Source of the DNA: Planctomycetota bacterium
GTDB lineage: Bacteria; Planctomycetota; UBA1135; GCA-002686595
Direction of reading: 5' to 3'
Length of the DNA: 60,162 nucleotides
NCBI GenBank assembly: GCA_020847695.1
Contig: JADLBP010000117.1
Coordinates: 1 to 60,162, forward strand
The number at the start of each line of letters is the position of its first letter. The first letter of the stretch is position 1. The translations under genes were made by a program, and so were the position numbers. Positions 29,823 to 38,180 of this stretch are shown piece by piece. The notes beneath the pieces were generated by a model, which saw nothing but the letters and a program-made list of their open reading frames with translations, was not told where the DNA came from and did no database searches.

Positions 29823-30692
29823 ATGAAATCGTCCCGAATCGTTCTCGTCGTGAGTCTTACGGCCGCTGTCGGGCTTCCGGGATGCTCGCAGTCGCAGCCG
29901 ATCGTGGCGCCCGTCGAGGTCGTGGTTCAACCGAGCACGGTTGAGCTGCCGGACGACCCGCTCGATGCGCGTTGGGATAGCGTCGTTGCGTTCCCTGCCG
30001 CGCTGATCCCGCAGGACATGGTCGAGCCGCGACAACTCCGAGTCTCGACTCGCGAGGTGCGGGTGCGTGCCCTCAGCGACGGCGTCCGCGTCGCGTTTCG
30101 CTTGGAATGGAGTGACGCCACGCGTGACGACATGCCGATGCCTGCCGCATTCACCGACGCGTGCGCGATCCAACTCCCCGCCGCGATCTCGGCCGACGTG
30201 CCCGCGCCCCAGATGGGCGAGCCTGATCGTTCGGTGGAGATCACGCTGTGGCGAGCATCCTGGCAGGCGACGGTAGACGGGCGTGGCGACACAATCCAAG
30301 ACATCCATCCGAACGCAGTGCCGGATCACTATCCGTTCGAAGCCGCATCGCTCGAGTCAGGCTCGGACATCCAGCGCGCGATGCAACAGCGCTACGCCCC
30401 GGCGCGCGCCCTCGACAATCCGATGTCGGGCCCACGTGAACAGCCGGTCGAGGACCTGATCGGACACGGACCCGGAACGCTCGCGCCTGCGGCGACGACG
30501 TCATCTACCGGCCGCGGCAAGCGCGTCGCCGACGGTTGGGCGGTGGTCGTCACGAGGCGGCTGCCAGAGGGGCTTGCGTCGGGCAAGCGCACGCAAGTTG
30601 CGTTCGCGATCTGGGAGGGCGGGAGTGAGGAAGTCGGCGCGAGGAAGATGCGCACCGGTTGGGCTCCGTTGCTGCTCGAGGTGAAGCCATGA
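29823..30692 (+). CDS. Haem-b gamma-like lipoprotein (ethylbenzene-dehydrogenase/NxrC family)
   Basis: 289 residues from the ATG after GAGAGG; a GTG at 29808 overlapping the beta stop is an alternative. The signal peptide ends at lipobox LPGC. The mature domain has the order typical of gamma subunits of type II enzymes: VRVAFRLEWSDATRDD, AFTDACAIQLP, a HPNAVPDHYPFEA segment, a NPMSG segment and a VAFAIWEGGSEE...KMRTGWAPLLLE end. In relatives a Met and a Lys ligate a single haem b, which relays electrons to or from a cytochrome c. A lipid anchor would hold the enzyme at the membrane near the cytochrome bc complex. The stop overlaps the chaperone start. Confidence 0.85.
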   Translation: MKSSRIVLVVSLTAAVGLPGCSQSQPIVAPVEVVVQPSTVELPDDPLDARWDSVVAFPAALIPQDMVEPRQLRVSTREVRVRALSDGVRVAFRLEWSDATRDDMPMPAAFTDACAIQLPAAISADVPAPQMGEPDRSVEITLWRASWQATVDGRGDTIQDIHPNAVPDHYPFEAASLESGSDIQRAMQQRYAPARALDNPMSGPREQPVEDLIGHGPGTLAPAATTSSTGRGKRVADGWAVVVTRRLPEGLASGKRTQVAFAIWEGGSEEVGARKMRTGWAPLLLEVKP

Positions 30693-31414
30693 GCCCTGTG
30701 CGCTTTGCGTTGGATCCGCGCGCGGTCGAACTCCTGCGGGATGCACGCGACTGGAGGTTGATCGGTCGTCTCTTCGAACGCCCGCATGGCGAATGGTGGG
30801 CGGACGTCGCGAACCTCTCGCTCGGCTGTACCGACATCGAGCTTGCGCGCGCGGCGAAATTGGCTGGTTCCGCGACCGAGGGCGACTACTTGGAGTGGAT
30901 GGGTCCCGCCGGCATCGTCAGCCCTCGCGAAGCCGGCTACCGCAAGACGACGGATCCAGCTCGGCTGCTGGCCGAGATCCAAGCGTACTACGCGGCGTTC
31001 GCGTACCAGCCGCGCGCAGAAGATCCGCCCGACCACGTTGCTGTGGAGTCGGGCTTCCTCGGTTGGCTGTGTTTGAAGGAAGCTTACGCTCGGGCCAACG
31101 AGAACTCTGAATCTGCGTCCGTGACGCGAGATGCGGGACGCGAGTTCACTGCCCTGCACCTTGCCTGTGTTGCGCACGGGGTTGCCCGTCGTCTCGAGGC
31201 GACGGAGGGCTGCCACCTGGTGCACGCCGCCCGGGCATTGGTTGTGCGTGTCGGACCGCTTTGCAAGGCACTCGAGGGCGACTGGGTGCCGAACGGGCTC
31301 GCGGAGGACGGATGCTCGCTCACGTGCGGGAGCGGTCCGACGGCCGACACGGAGTTGGGAGACGAAATCCCGCCCGAATTCATCGCTGGGCTGCGGGACA
31401 GCGAGCTTCAGTAA
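30689..31414 (+). CDS. TorD/NarJ-like molybdoenzyme assembly chaperone
   Basis: 241 residues, ATGA overlap with the gamma-like gene. It is an all-helical protein with the family's features: DWRLIGRLFERPHGEWWADV near the N-terminus, a YYAAFAYQPR helix, the DHVAVESGFLGWLCLKEAYA segment (matching DHxxxEL/F-type signatures) and GREFTALHLACV. Such chaperones bind the Tat signal of the alpha subunit and hold it until molybdenum cofactor is inserted. It closes the operon and overlaps the end of the convergent sulfatase gene by seven bases. A Cys pair near the C-terminus (GCSLTCGSG) is unusual for TorD and could be a metal or redox site. Confidence 0.85.
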   Translation: MSPVRFALDPRAVELLRDARDWRLIGRLFERPHGEWWADVANLSLGCTDIELARAAKLAGSATEGDYLEWMGPAGIVSPREAGYRKTTDPARLLAEIQAYYAAFAYQPRAEDPPDHVAVESGFLGWLCLKEAYARANENSESASVTRDAGREFTALHLACVAHGVARRLEATEGCHLVHAARALVVRVGPLCKALEGDWVPNGLAEDGCSLTCGSGPTADTELGDEIPPEFIAGLRDSELQ

Positions 31415-32934
31415 CCGAGCGCGTCGAGCCGCGCGCGCGATTCCGGGTCGATTTGGCGCTCGCCGTCGCGGCGCGTGCGGGCGGCGAGCGCGCGCAGCAT
31501 GTCGGTCCACTCCCATCGTTCGCGTCCCGCCGTCGCGTAGACGTCGCCGAGCTCCAACGGGTCCTTCGCGACGTCGTACATCTCGAAACGATCCTCGCTG
31601 GGCACGTAGATCAGCTTGTACTGCTCGTCGCGCACGCAGAAGAGCTCGTGGGTGCCGTCCGCGCGTTGGGTCTGCGCGACCAGCACGCGCGACGCTTCCG
31701 CGTCGAGCAGCGACACGCCTTGCTGATCCGGCAACGGCGGCAGGTCGACGAGGTCGAGCAGCGTCGGCACGACGTCGATCAGGCGCGCGAGCCGTTTGCT
31801 CCCGGCTTGGAGCGCTTCGCGACCCGGCAGCGTGCTCGGCAGCTTGATCACCAGCGGCACGTGCAAGAGCTCGTCGTAGAGATGGACGATGTGGCCGTAG
31901 GTCGAGTGCTCGCCGAGGCCTTCGCCGTGATCGGACGTGAGCACGACGATGCTCGAGTCGTAGAGCCCGCGACGCTTGAGGCCGGCGAGCAGCTCACCGA
32001 TGCAGCGATCGGAGAACTCGACCTCGCCGCGATAGCGCAGCGGGATGTCCGCGTCGGGGATCACGTCGTGGAGCCAGAGCTCGAGTTGGCACGTCACCGC
32101 GCCGGGCGCGGGGTTGGTGACGATCACCGACAGGTCGTCGGTGCTCGCGTGCAGCGCACCGCGCTCGAACTTCCACGACACGTCGACGCTCGGCGCCGCG
32201 AACTCGAGGCTGCGCACCGCGAACGGGTGCGAAGAGCGGATCAGGAGCTGATGCGAGCCCGGCGGCAGCACGAACTCGCGGCGCACCTGCGACGACTCCG
32301 ACGTGCACGCGCCGCCGAAGTCGCGGCCGTCGAGCGTGAACGTCGCGAAGCGCTGGACCGCGCCGTGCGCGTCGTAGGGTTCGTGCGGATCGGAGAAGTG
32401 AGCGAAGAGGAAGAACGGTTGGTCGCTGGAGAGCTGATCGAGCGCGGTGTCGAGCGTGTGGTTGAGGTCGTCGCCGCGCGTGACCGTGTGACGGCCCTTG
32501 TCGTAGCGCCCGAAGCCGCGATCGACGCCGCGCCCGGTGGTCGAGGGCCACATGCTCGCCAGCGAGACCGCCGCCTGCGTCTCGTAGCCGTGCTCGGCGA
32601 GCCAGCCCGCGAGCAGCGGCAGGTCCTTGGGCACCGGCTGGCCATTGGTGCGCACGCTGGTCTCGTGCGGCGGTCGCGACGAGAACAACGCGGCATGCGA
32701 CGGCAGCGTCGCGGGCGCGTGCGAGAACGCGAGCGGGAACGAGACTCCGTCCTTCGCGAGGTTGTCGATCGCGGGCGTGCGCGCCTTGCCGCCGTCGGGA
32801 TCGGCGTAGTCCGCGCGCAACGTGTCGATCACGACGAGCACGACGTTCGGCCGCTGCGGGCCGGAGGCGTTGGCGTCGCAGGCGCCGAGGGCGAACGCGA
32901 GCGGCAGGATCGGTACGAGATCGCGAAGTCGCAT
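31408..32934 (-). CDS. Sulfatase-superfamily lipoprotein without the formylglycine Cys
   Basis: 508 residues. Lipobox LGAC ends the signal peptide. NVVLVVIDTLRADYADPDGG gives the N-terminal metal Asp (D37), TSDHGEGLGEHSTYGH gives the second Asp-His site, and HFSDPHEPYDAH is also typical. At the nucleophile position classic sulfatases have CxPSR; here the sequence is APATLPSH, with Thr76 as the likely nucleophile, so it is more probably a phosphohydrolase or phospho-/sulfo-transferase relative than an active formylglycine sulfatase. Residues about 200-330 are an inserted beta-rich domain (ATFTLDGRDFGGACTSE...). It probably acts outside the inner membrane. Confidence 0.88.
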   Translation of the reverse strand: MRLRDLVPILPLAFALGACDANASGPQRPNVVLVVIDTLRADYADPDGGKARTPAIDNLAKDGVSFPLAFSHAPATLPSHAALFSSRPPHETSVRTNGQPVPKDLPLLAGWLAEHGYETQAAVSLASMWPSTTGRGVDRGFGRYDKGRHTVTRGDDLNHTLDTALDQLSSDQPFFLFAHFSDPHEPYDAHGAVQRFATFTLDGRDFGGACTSESSQVRREFVLPPGSHQLLIRSSHPFAVRSLEFAAPSVDVSWKFERGALHASTDDLSVIVTNPAPGAVTCQLELWLHDVIPDADIPLRYRGEVEFSDRCIGELLAGLKRRGLYDSSIVVLTSDHGEGLGEHSTYGHIVHLYDELLHVPLVIKLPSTLPGREALQAGSKRLARLIDVVPTLLDLVDLPPLPDQQGVSLLDAEASRVLVAQTQRADGTHELFCVRDEQYKLIYVPSEDRFEMYDVAKDPLELGDVYATAGRERWEWTDMLRALAARTRRDGERQIDPESRARLDALGY

Positions 32935-33023
32935 GGAACGGACGAGCGCGGCGCAGTCTAGCAGGCGGCGGGGGGAGTCCGCGCCGCCGCGCACTCGGGT
33001 CACTCCGCGCGCTCGGGCCCGCG

Positions 33024-33091
33024 CGTCGGCCAGCTTCGCGCGTCGGCCAGCATCGAGCGTCGGCCAGCATCGAGCGTCGGTCAACCTCGGC
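33024..33091. repeat. Four 17-bp tandem repeats in the sulfatase/purH divergent spacer
   Basis: Four copies of a 17-base unit (CGTCGGCCAGCATCGAG and variants) start at 33024, 33041, 33058 and 33075, with a degenerate fifth (ACCGGCCAGCTTCGCGC) near 33103 and a CGCCGATCGGCG palindrome at 33119-33130. The whole spacer 32935-33364 (430 bases) has no convincing gene. The repeats may be regulatory or simply slippage products. Confidence 0.8.
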
Positions 33092-33364
33092 CGGCCTCGC
33101 GCACCGGCCAGCTTCGCGCGCCGATCGGCGTGACCGGAGCCGCACCGAGCCCGCGACTCCGAGCTCCCCTTGATGCCGCGTTCGATCGACCACCGGCGAC
33201 CTCGCCGCCCGATCCGCTTCGCAGGTCCCCGGCGGTGTGCGCAGGCTCGCCACGAGCTCGTCGGAGAATCGAATTCGCTCCCGCGCGGCCTCTGCGCCGG
33301 GCGCCGCGCCGTCGCTAGACTCCGCGCTCCTTCGTCGGGCCCGGGTGGGCCGGGAGCACGATCC

Positions 33365-34957
33365 ATGCACAATCAGGTTCAGCGCGCGTTGGTCTCGGTC
33401 TCCGACAAGACCGGGTTGGTCGAGTTCGTCCGTTCGCTCAGCCGTCTCGGCGTCGAGATCCTCTCGACCGGCGGCACGCACAAGGCGCTCGTCGACGCCG
33501 GCATCCCGGCGCGCGAAGTGAGCGAGTACACCGGCTTCCCCGAGATGATGCACGGGCGCGTCAAGACGCTGCATCCGAAGGTGCACGGCGGGATCCTCGC
33601 GTTGCGCGACGAAGCGACGCACGTCGCGGCGATGAAGGAGCACGCGATCGCGCCGATCGACCTCGTCGTCGTCAACCTCTATCCGTTCGAGGCGACCGTC
33701 GCGAAGCCCGGCGTGTCGCGCGCGGACGCGATCGAGCAGATCGACATCGGCGGACCGTCGATGGTGCGTTCCGCGGCGAAGAACCACCGCTTCGTCGGCA
33801 TCGTCACCGATCCGAACGACTACGCGCGCGTGCTGGCGGAGCTCGCGGAGCACGGCGGCGCGCTCTCGGAGAACTTCAAGCGCGAGCTCGCGCTCAAGGC
33901 GTACTCGCTGACCGCTCGCTACGACGCCGCGATCTCTGCTTGGCTCTTCGAGCAAGAGCGCAAGGACGGCCTGACCAAGGAGCGTTACCCCGACAGCGCC
34001 GCGTTCACCGGCAAGCGCGTCTCGGTGCTGCGCTACGGCGAGAACCCGCACCAGACCGCGGCGTTGTACGTTTCGGCCGGCGCGGCCGAGCCGAGCGTGA
34101 CCACGAGCGAGGTGCTCGGCGGCAAGGCGCTCTCGTACAACAACATCGTCGACCTCGACGCGGCGCTGGCGCTCGCGAAGGAGTTCGACGAGCCGTTCGT
34201 CGCCGTCGTCAAGCACAACAACCCTTGCGGCGCCGCGGCCGGCAAGACGATCGTCGACGCGCTCGAACGCGCGTGGAACGGCGATCCGCTGTCGGCGTTC
34301 GGCTCGGTGCTCGCGTTCACGCGGCCGCTCGACCTCGCGTGCGCGGAGTTCCTGGTCGGCGGCAATCGCTTCGTCGAGGCGATCCTCGCGCCGGGCTTCG
34401 ACGAGCAGGCGCTCGAGCTGTTGACGCACAAGCCGAAGTGGGGGAAGAGCGTGCGGCTGTTGGTCTCGAAGCCGTTCGGCTCGGCGTCGCGCGACGCGCG
34501 CGAGCTCGAGGTGAAGAAGATCGTCGGCGGATTCTTGCTGCAGGACCGCGACCTCGCCGCGGAAGGCCGCGACGTGATGAAGGTCGTCACCAAGGCGCAG
34601 CCGACCGCCGAGCAGCTCGAATCGCTCGCCTTCGCCGTCAAGATCGGCAAGCACGTCAAGTCGAACGCGATCGTCTTCGTGCAAGGCAAGGAAGCGGTCG
34701 GCGTCGGCGCCGGTCAGATGAGCCGCGTCGATGCCGTGCACATCGCCGCGCGCAAGGCGGGCGAGCGCGCGAAGGGCGCGGTGCTCGCCTCCGACGCGTT
34801 CTTCCCGTTCCCCGACGGCGTCGAGAACGCGATTGCGGCCGGCGTGCGCGCGATCCTGCAACCGGGCGGCTCGGTGCGCGACGACGAAGTGATCGCCGCG
34901 TGCGACAAGCACGGCGTGCCGATGGTGTTCACCGCCGTCCGCCACTTCCGGCACTGA
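33365..34957 (+). CDS. purH: Bifunctional AICAR formyltransferase/IMP cyclohydrolase
   Basis: 530 residues, the normal length. The N-terminal IMP cyclohydrolase domain (QRALVSVSDKTGLVEFVRSL, STGGTHKAL, HGRVKTLHPKVHGG) and the C-terminal AICAR transformylase domain (RYGENPHQTAALY, VKHNNPCGAA, KSNAIVFVQ, GGSVRDDEVI) are complete. It carries out the last two steps of purine synthesis in the cytoplasm, adding the formyl group to AICAR and closing the ring to IMP. GGGAG lies 13 bases before the ATG. It stands alone, transcribed away from the sulfatase gene. Confidence 0.98.
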   Translation: MHNQVQRALVSVSDKTGLVEFVRSLSRLGVEILSTGGTHKALVDAGIPAREVSEYTGFPEMMHGRVKTLHPKVHGGILALRDEATHVAAMKEHAIAPIDLVVVNLYPFEATVAKPGVSRADAIEQIDIGGPSMVRSAAKNHRFVGIVTDPNDYARVLAELAEHGGALSENFKRELALKAYSLTARYDAAISAWLFEQERKDGLTKERYPDSAAFTGKRVSVLRYGENPHQTAALYVSAGAAEPSVTTSEVLGGKALSYNNIVDLDAALALAKEFDEPFVAVVKHNNPCGAAAGKTIVDALERAWNGDPLSAFGSVLAFTRPLDLACAEFLVGGNRFVEAILAPGFDEQALELLTHKPKWGKSVRLLVSKPFGSASRDARELEVKKIVGGFLLQDRDLAAEGRDVMKVVTKAQPTAEQLESLAFAVKIGKHVKSNAIVFVQGKEAVGVGAGQMSRVDAVHIAARKAGERAKGAVLASDAFFPFPDGVENAIAAGVRAILQPGGSVRDDEVIAACDKHGVPMVFTAVRHFRH

Positions 34958-35030
34958 GGTAGGATGGAGCTCGCCTGCCGCGTGGACAGTCTCAGCATCC
35001 AAAGTGCCACCATCATCAGGAAGGCGTGAA

Positions 35031-35708
35031 GTGTCGACGACAGACGTATCTCCGCAGTCCGTTGTTGCGACTGGCTTGCCCAACCCGAGGCGAAACTCCA
35101 GGCAAGTGTTCGTAGCGTATCCATACACGGTCTTCGATCAGACTGACTATCGAAGACCCTTCAAGGAGCTTGCGAAGGCCTTCAATGTGCAGTTCGTCTT
35201 CGCCGACGAGAAGATCACGACGCTTCACATCCTGCAGAAGATCGCAGACCACATTCGGTCCTCTCGTTTCGGGATCTACGACATCTCTGGCTGGAACGCC
35301 AACGTGACACTGGAGCTGGGCCTGGCGTACGGCATGAACGAGAAGGCCTACATAATCTCCAACCTAACCAAGCACAGCGTGAATGACGTACCGGCGGATC
35401 TCCGCGGACTCGATCGGCTGCAGTATCAGTCGTTCGCCGAGCTGCAGCAGTCGATCGAGAAGATCCTCTCGCAGGAGTTCCCTATCCAGTTGACTCACGA
35501 TGTGGAGGAGCAACTGACGACGCTTCGGGATCGCGCCGTTCAATTGGTCCGTGAAACGGATCAGGGGCTCAAGATCTCCGACGTCGCGAAGCTCTTGGGC
35601 GTGTCGGTTGATGTGGCGAAGGTAGTCGTGCACCCACTTGTCGGTGCAGGGAAGCCACTTCAGTCCACAGGGGTGCGGAAGGGAACTCGATACCTCGCTT
35701 CGAAGTAG
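35031..35708 (+). CDS. TIR/deoxyribosyltransferase-like domain with C-terminal winged helix
   Basis: 225 residues from a GTG with AGGAAGG six bases upstream. Residues about 25-145 look like the TIR/nucleoside-2'-deoxyribosyltransferase fold: QVFVAYPYTVFDQTDYRRPF, then RFGIYDISGWNANVTLELGLAYG, where E95 matches the catalytic Glu of NAD-cleaving TIR domains. The last 65 residues (LKISDVAKLLGVSVDVAKVVVHPLV, then VRKGTRYLASK) are a winged-helix-like domain. Base composition is clearly different: 30 of 60 bases are G/C at 35101-35160, versus 43 of 60 at 34801-34860 in purH. This points to recent transfer. A role as a defence or stress effector sensed through the winged helix is inference; no partner gene is adjacent. 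Confidence 0.75.
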   Translation: MSTTDVSPQSVVATGLPNPRRNSRQVFVAYPYTVFDQTDYRRPFKELAKAFNVQFVFADEKITTLHILQKIADHIRSSRFGIYDISGWNANVTLELGLAYGMNEKAYIISNLTKHSVNDVPADLRGLDRLQYQSFAELQQSIEKILSQEFPIQLTHDVEEQLTTLRDRAVQLVRETDQGLKISDVAKLLGVSVDVAKVVVHPLVGAGKPLQSTGVRKGTRYLASK

Positions 35709-35922
35709 GGAGCGCGAGTCTGGATCGTTTCCGCGAGCGCTCGGCGGTCACGCGGTTGCTCAGCGGCCGGGCAACGTCTCGCGCGTTTCGGTGCCGGGCT
35801 CGACGGTCAGCGCGATCGCTGACGCGCGCGATTCGTCGTCTGCGCCGTGGCCGCGTTCGTCGTCGGACGGCGAATAGACGCACTTCGGCTCCCACGCACC
35901 CCGGGAGCACGCGGCGGATGGT

Positions 35923-36198
35923 TCAACTCGTCTGACCGCTTGCATGCAGCGGCAGCGGGCGGACTTCGAGGCGAGCGATCGGTCGTTCGCGCGGCGCTTC
36001 CGGCGGCACGACGGCATCGCGGACGCGCTCCGGCTCGACGCCGACAGGCGACGCGAGCTCGGCTTCATTCGCGTGCGTTGCCGCGTTGGTCGCCGTCGCG
36101 TCGTCGCTCTGCGTGCGGCTTCCGAGCCACACGAAGAGCAGCCAACCGACGGCGATCACCAGGGCCGCACCGAGCAGCTTCGAGTGCGAGCGAGTCAT
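35923..36198 (-). CDS. Small single-span membrane protein
   Basis: 91 residues. The N-terminus MTRSHSKLLGAALVIAVGWL is the start of one transmembrane helix, followed by a Ser/Thr/Ala/Pro-rich, acidic-then-basic tail with no recognised domain. It begins three bases after the stop of the zinc-ribbon gene on the same strand, which supports both being real and co-transcribed. The tail is probably periplasmic (N-in with basic residues before the helix). Function unknown. Confidence 0.55.
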   Translation of the reverse strand: MTRSHSKLLGAALVIAVGWLLFVWLGSRTQSDDATATNAATHANEAELASPVGVEPERVRDAVVPPEAPRERPIARLEVRPLPLHASGQTS

Positions 36199-36201
36199 CG
36201 G

Positions 36202-36447
36202 TCACGTCTCGCGAGCGGGCCTCGGCGGTGAGGCATCGTCGAGCGACCACGCGTGCTCGCAGCGCTCGCAGCAAGACTCGGGCGACGAATCGTCGACGCA
36301 ACGACCGCCGAGCGCGACTTCGCCGTGGCGCGCGCTCTCGCCGAGCTCCGGCGTCGGCACCCCGTACACGCTGGGCACGAGCTCATTGCTGCCGCAACGC
36401 GGACAACACGTCGGCTGCTTTCGAGCATCGCGCCGTCCGATCGCCAT
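36202..36447 (-). CDS. Small zinc-ribbon protein
   Basis: 81 residues. CPRCGSNELVPSVYGVPTPE, then GEVALGGRCVDDSSPESCC and ERCEHAWSL, match a small conserved bacterial family in which two CxxC knuckles flank a YGxPTPEL...GEVxLGG core. The four Cys should bind zinc. Function is unknown for the family. It is encoded immediately upstream of the small membrane protein. Confidence 0.75.
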   Translation of the reverse strand: MAIGRRDARKQPTCCPRCGSNELVPSVYGVPTPELGESARHGEVALGGRCVDDSSPESCCERCEHAWSLDDASPPRPARET

Positions 36448-36521
36448 GCACGGATCGAAACACGAGCGCCCGGCCGCGTCGAGCCGGGCGCTGTGCGTAC
36501 GCTCCCGACGCAGCGCTCGAG

Positions 36522-37958
36522 TCAGTTGCAGAGCACGAACTCGACGCCGCCGGAGAGACCGGTGGTGCTCGGCGAGCTCGGGTCGCGGAACCAGAACTGG
36601 CCGTCGACGGTCGCGCCGCCGACGAGCGCCGGATCGAGCCCGGTCGCGATCCACGCGTTGAAGTCGTAGTCGAGCGCGCCGGCGCACGCGCCGCTGCCGC
36701 CCGAGCTCTGCGGAGACAAGCGCTTCAACGGCGCCTTCACGCACAGGAACCCGCCTTGGAACGGCGACGCGAGGCGACCGTGGGTGCCGTAGAAGAAGAG
36801 GCCGAGCTTCGCGGTCTCGACCTGCGACGCGCTGACGTGGAAGCCGCTGCCGGTGCTCGCCGACGGCTCGCCGCTGGTCGTGATCGACGGGACGCAGCCC
36901 GACGAACTCGTCTTCGGCGTGCAGTACATCGCGACCGTCGACGAGCCGCACACGTTCATGTCGGTGAGGCGCGCTGCGCCGGACAGGGTCAGCGTCGCAT
37001 CCCTGACGCCGCAGAGCATCTGTCGCGAATTGTTGATGTCCGACGCGCCCCAGTACTGCACGTACCAGTTGCCTTGTGACGGATCGATCAGCTCGCCGAT
37101 CGTGAACTGACCGATCCCTTCGAACTGCACGCGAGCGTTGGTCTGATAGACGTACTGCAGCACGTCACCGAGATCGTTGATCGCCGTCGCCGAGGTCGTT
37201 TGCGCGCAACCGCCGACGAACGTCCAGCCGACGCTCGGCATCCAGCGGATCGGGAAGCTCGCGCACGTCGACGAGAAGCCTTGGATGTAGCCGCAGAACG
37301 CGTCGAGCTCGTTCAACGCCGCGCCGCCGAAACCCATCCAGTTGCCGGGGGGCAGGGGAATCGTCTGCATCACTTGCGTGTCGAGGTCGAAGAGCTCGCC
37401 GCGGCTGCTGAGCACGTTGCGGTTGTCGTTGACGTCGACCGCGCTGTCGAAGCCCGGCAGCACCACCGGACCGCTCGCGCTGAAGTGCACGCCGTGCACC
37501 CAGTACGACCACGGCGTCGTACCCGACGAGCCGACGATGTCGCCGAGGTCGTTGACGCCGGTCGCGTTCGAGTAGAGATCTCCGGCAGGCTCGCCGAGCA
37601 CTTGCACGGTGTAGCCCGACGTCGACGGGAACCACGCCGCGGCGTGCGGTTGGAGCGTCGCGAGCGTCGTCGGGCTGACGACGCCGACGATCAACCCGGA
37701 CTCGTTGACGTCGTAGGCCTGCGAGCTCGTGAAACCCGGCGGCAGCGGCAGCAGGTTCGTCGCGAGCGGTTCGCCGTCGTACGAGACCGCCGCTCGATTC
37801 ACGCCGCTCGCGAGCGTCACCCAACCGACGACGACGCCGGCTTCGTTCAGCGCGCTCGCGGACGAACCGTCGCCGAGGAAGTCGACTCGATAGCTCGGGG
37901 GCGTTCCGCCTTGCGGAACGGTGAATGCGAGTGCGCAGAACAGTGATGAGAGCGTCAT
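36522..37958 (-). CDS. Secreted HAF-repeat protein with GLFFYG/GFLCV C-terminal module
   Basis: 478 residues; the start at 37958 has AAAGG upstream. A signal peptide (LSSLFCALAFTVPQGG) precedes HAF-type repeats of the form DVNESGLIVGVV, GVNDLGDIVGSS and AINDLGDVLQYV, which build extracellular beta-propeller-like domains. The C-terminal 135 residues start at YCTPKTSSSGC and contain GLFFYG, PFQGGFLCV and GQFWFRDP, the same module found in the protein at 5441-6334. Several Cys residues suggest disulfides. Likely a surface-associated structural or binding protein. Confidence 0.85.
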   Translation of the reverse strand: MTLSSLFCALAFTVPQGGTPPSYRVDFLGDGSSASALNEAGVVVGWVTLASGVNRAAVSYDGEPLATNLLPLPPGFTSSQAYDVNESGLIVGVVSPTTLATLQPHAAAWFPSTSGYTVQVLGEPAGDLYSNATGVNDLGDIVGSSGTTPWSYWVHGVHFSASGPVVLPGFDSAVDVNDNRNVLSSRGELFDLDTQVMQTIPLPPGNWMGFGGAALNELDAFCGYIQGFSSTCASFPIRWMPSVGWTFVGGCAQTTSATAINDLGDVLQYVYQTNARVQFEGIGQFTIGELIDPSQGNWYVQYWGASDINNSRQMLCGVRDATLTLSGAARLTDMNVCGSSTVAMYCTPKTSSSGCVPSITTSGEPSASTGSGFHVSASQVETAKLGLFFYGTHGRLASPFQGGFLCVKAPLKRLSPQSSGGSGACAGALDYDFNAWIATGLDPALVGGATVDGQFWFRDPSSPSTTGLSGGVEFVLCN

Positions 37959-38180
37959 GGTTTGCCTTTCGACACCGAGGTGTCCGATCCCGCCGTCTCC
38001 AGGATGCACGAAGCGGACCATGCCGCGCTGCTAGTCGCTGAGCGTACTGCGCGTCGCACAGTGACAGCGTTGCGTCCGAAACGTGGACGCGTCGCGTGCT
38101 CGGCGGTGCTCGCGTCGCGTCGACTTCGCTCACGAGCGGTCGTTTGCGAGCGAGCGTGCGCGGATGCGCGACGCGTGGCG

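Noticed and set aside
33024-33091. CRISPR array
   Set aside because: The repeats are contiguous 17-mers without unique spacers, and no cas genes are present.
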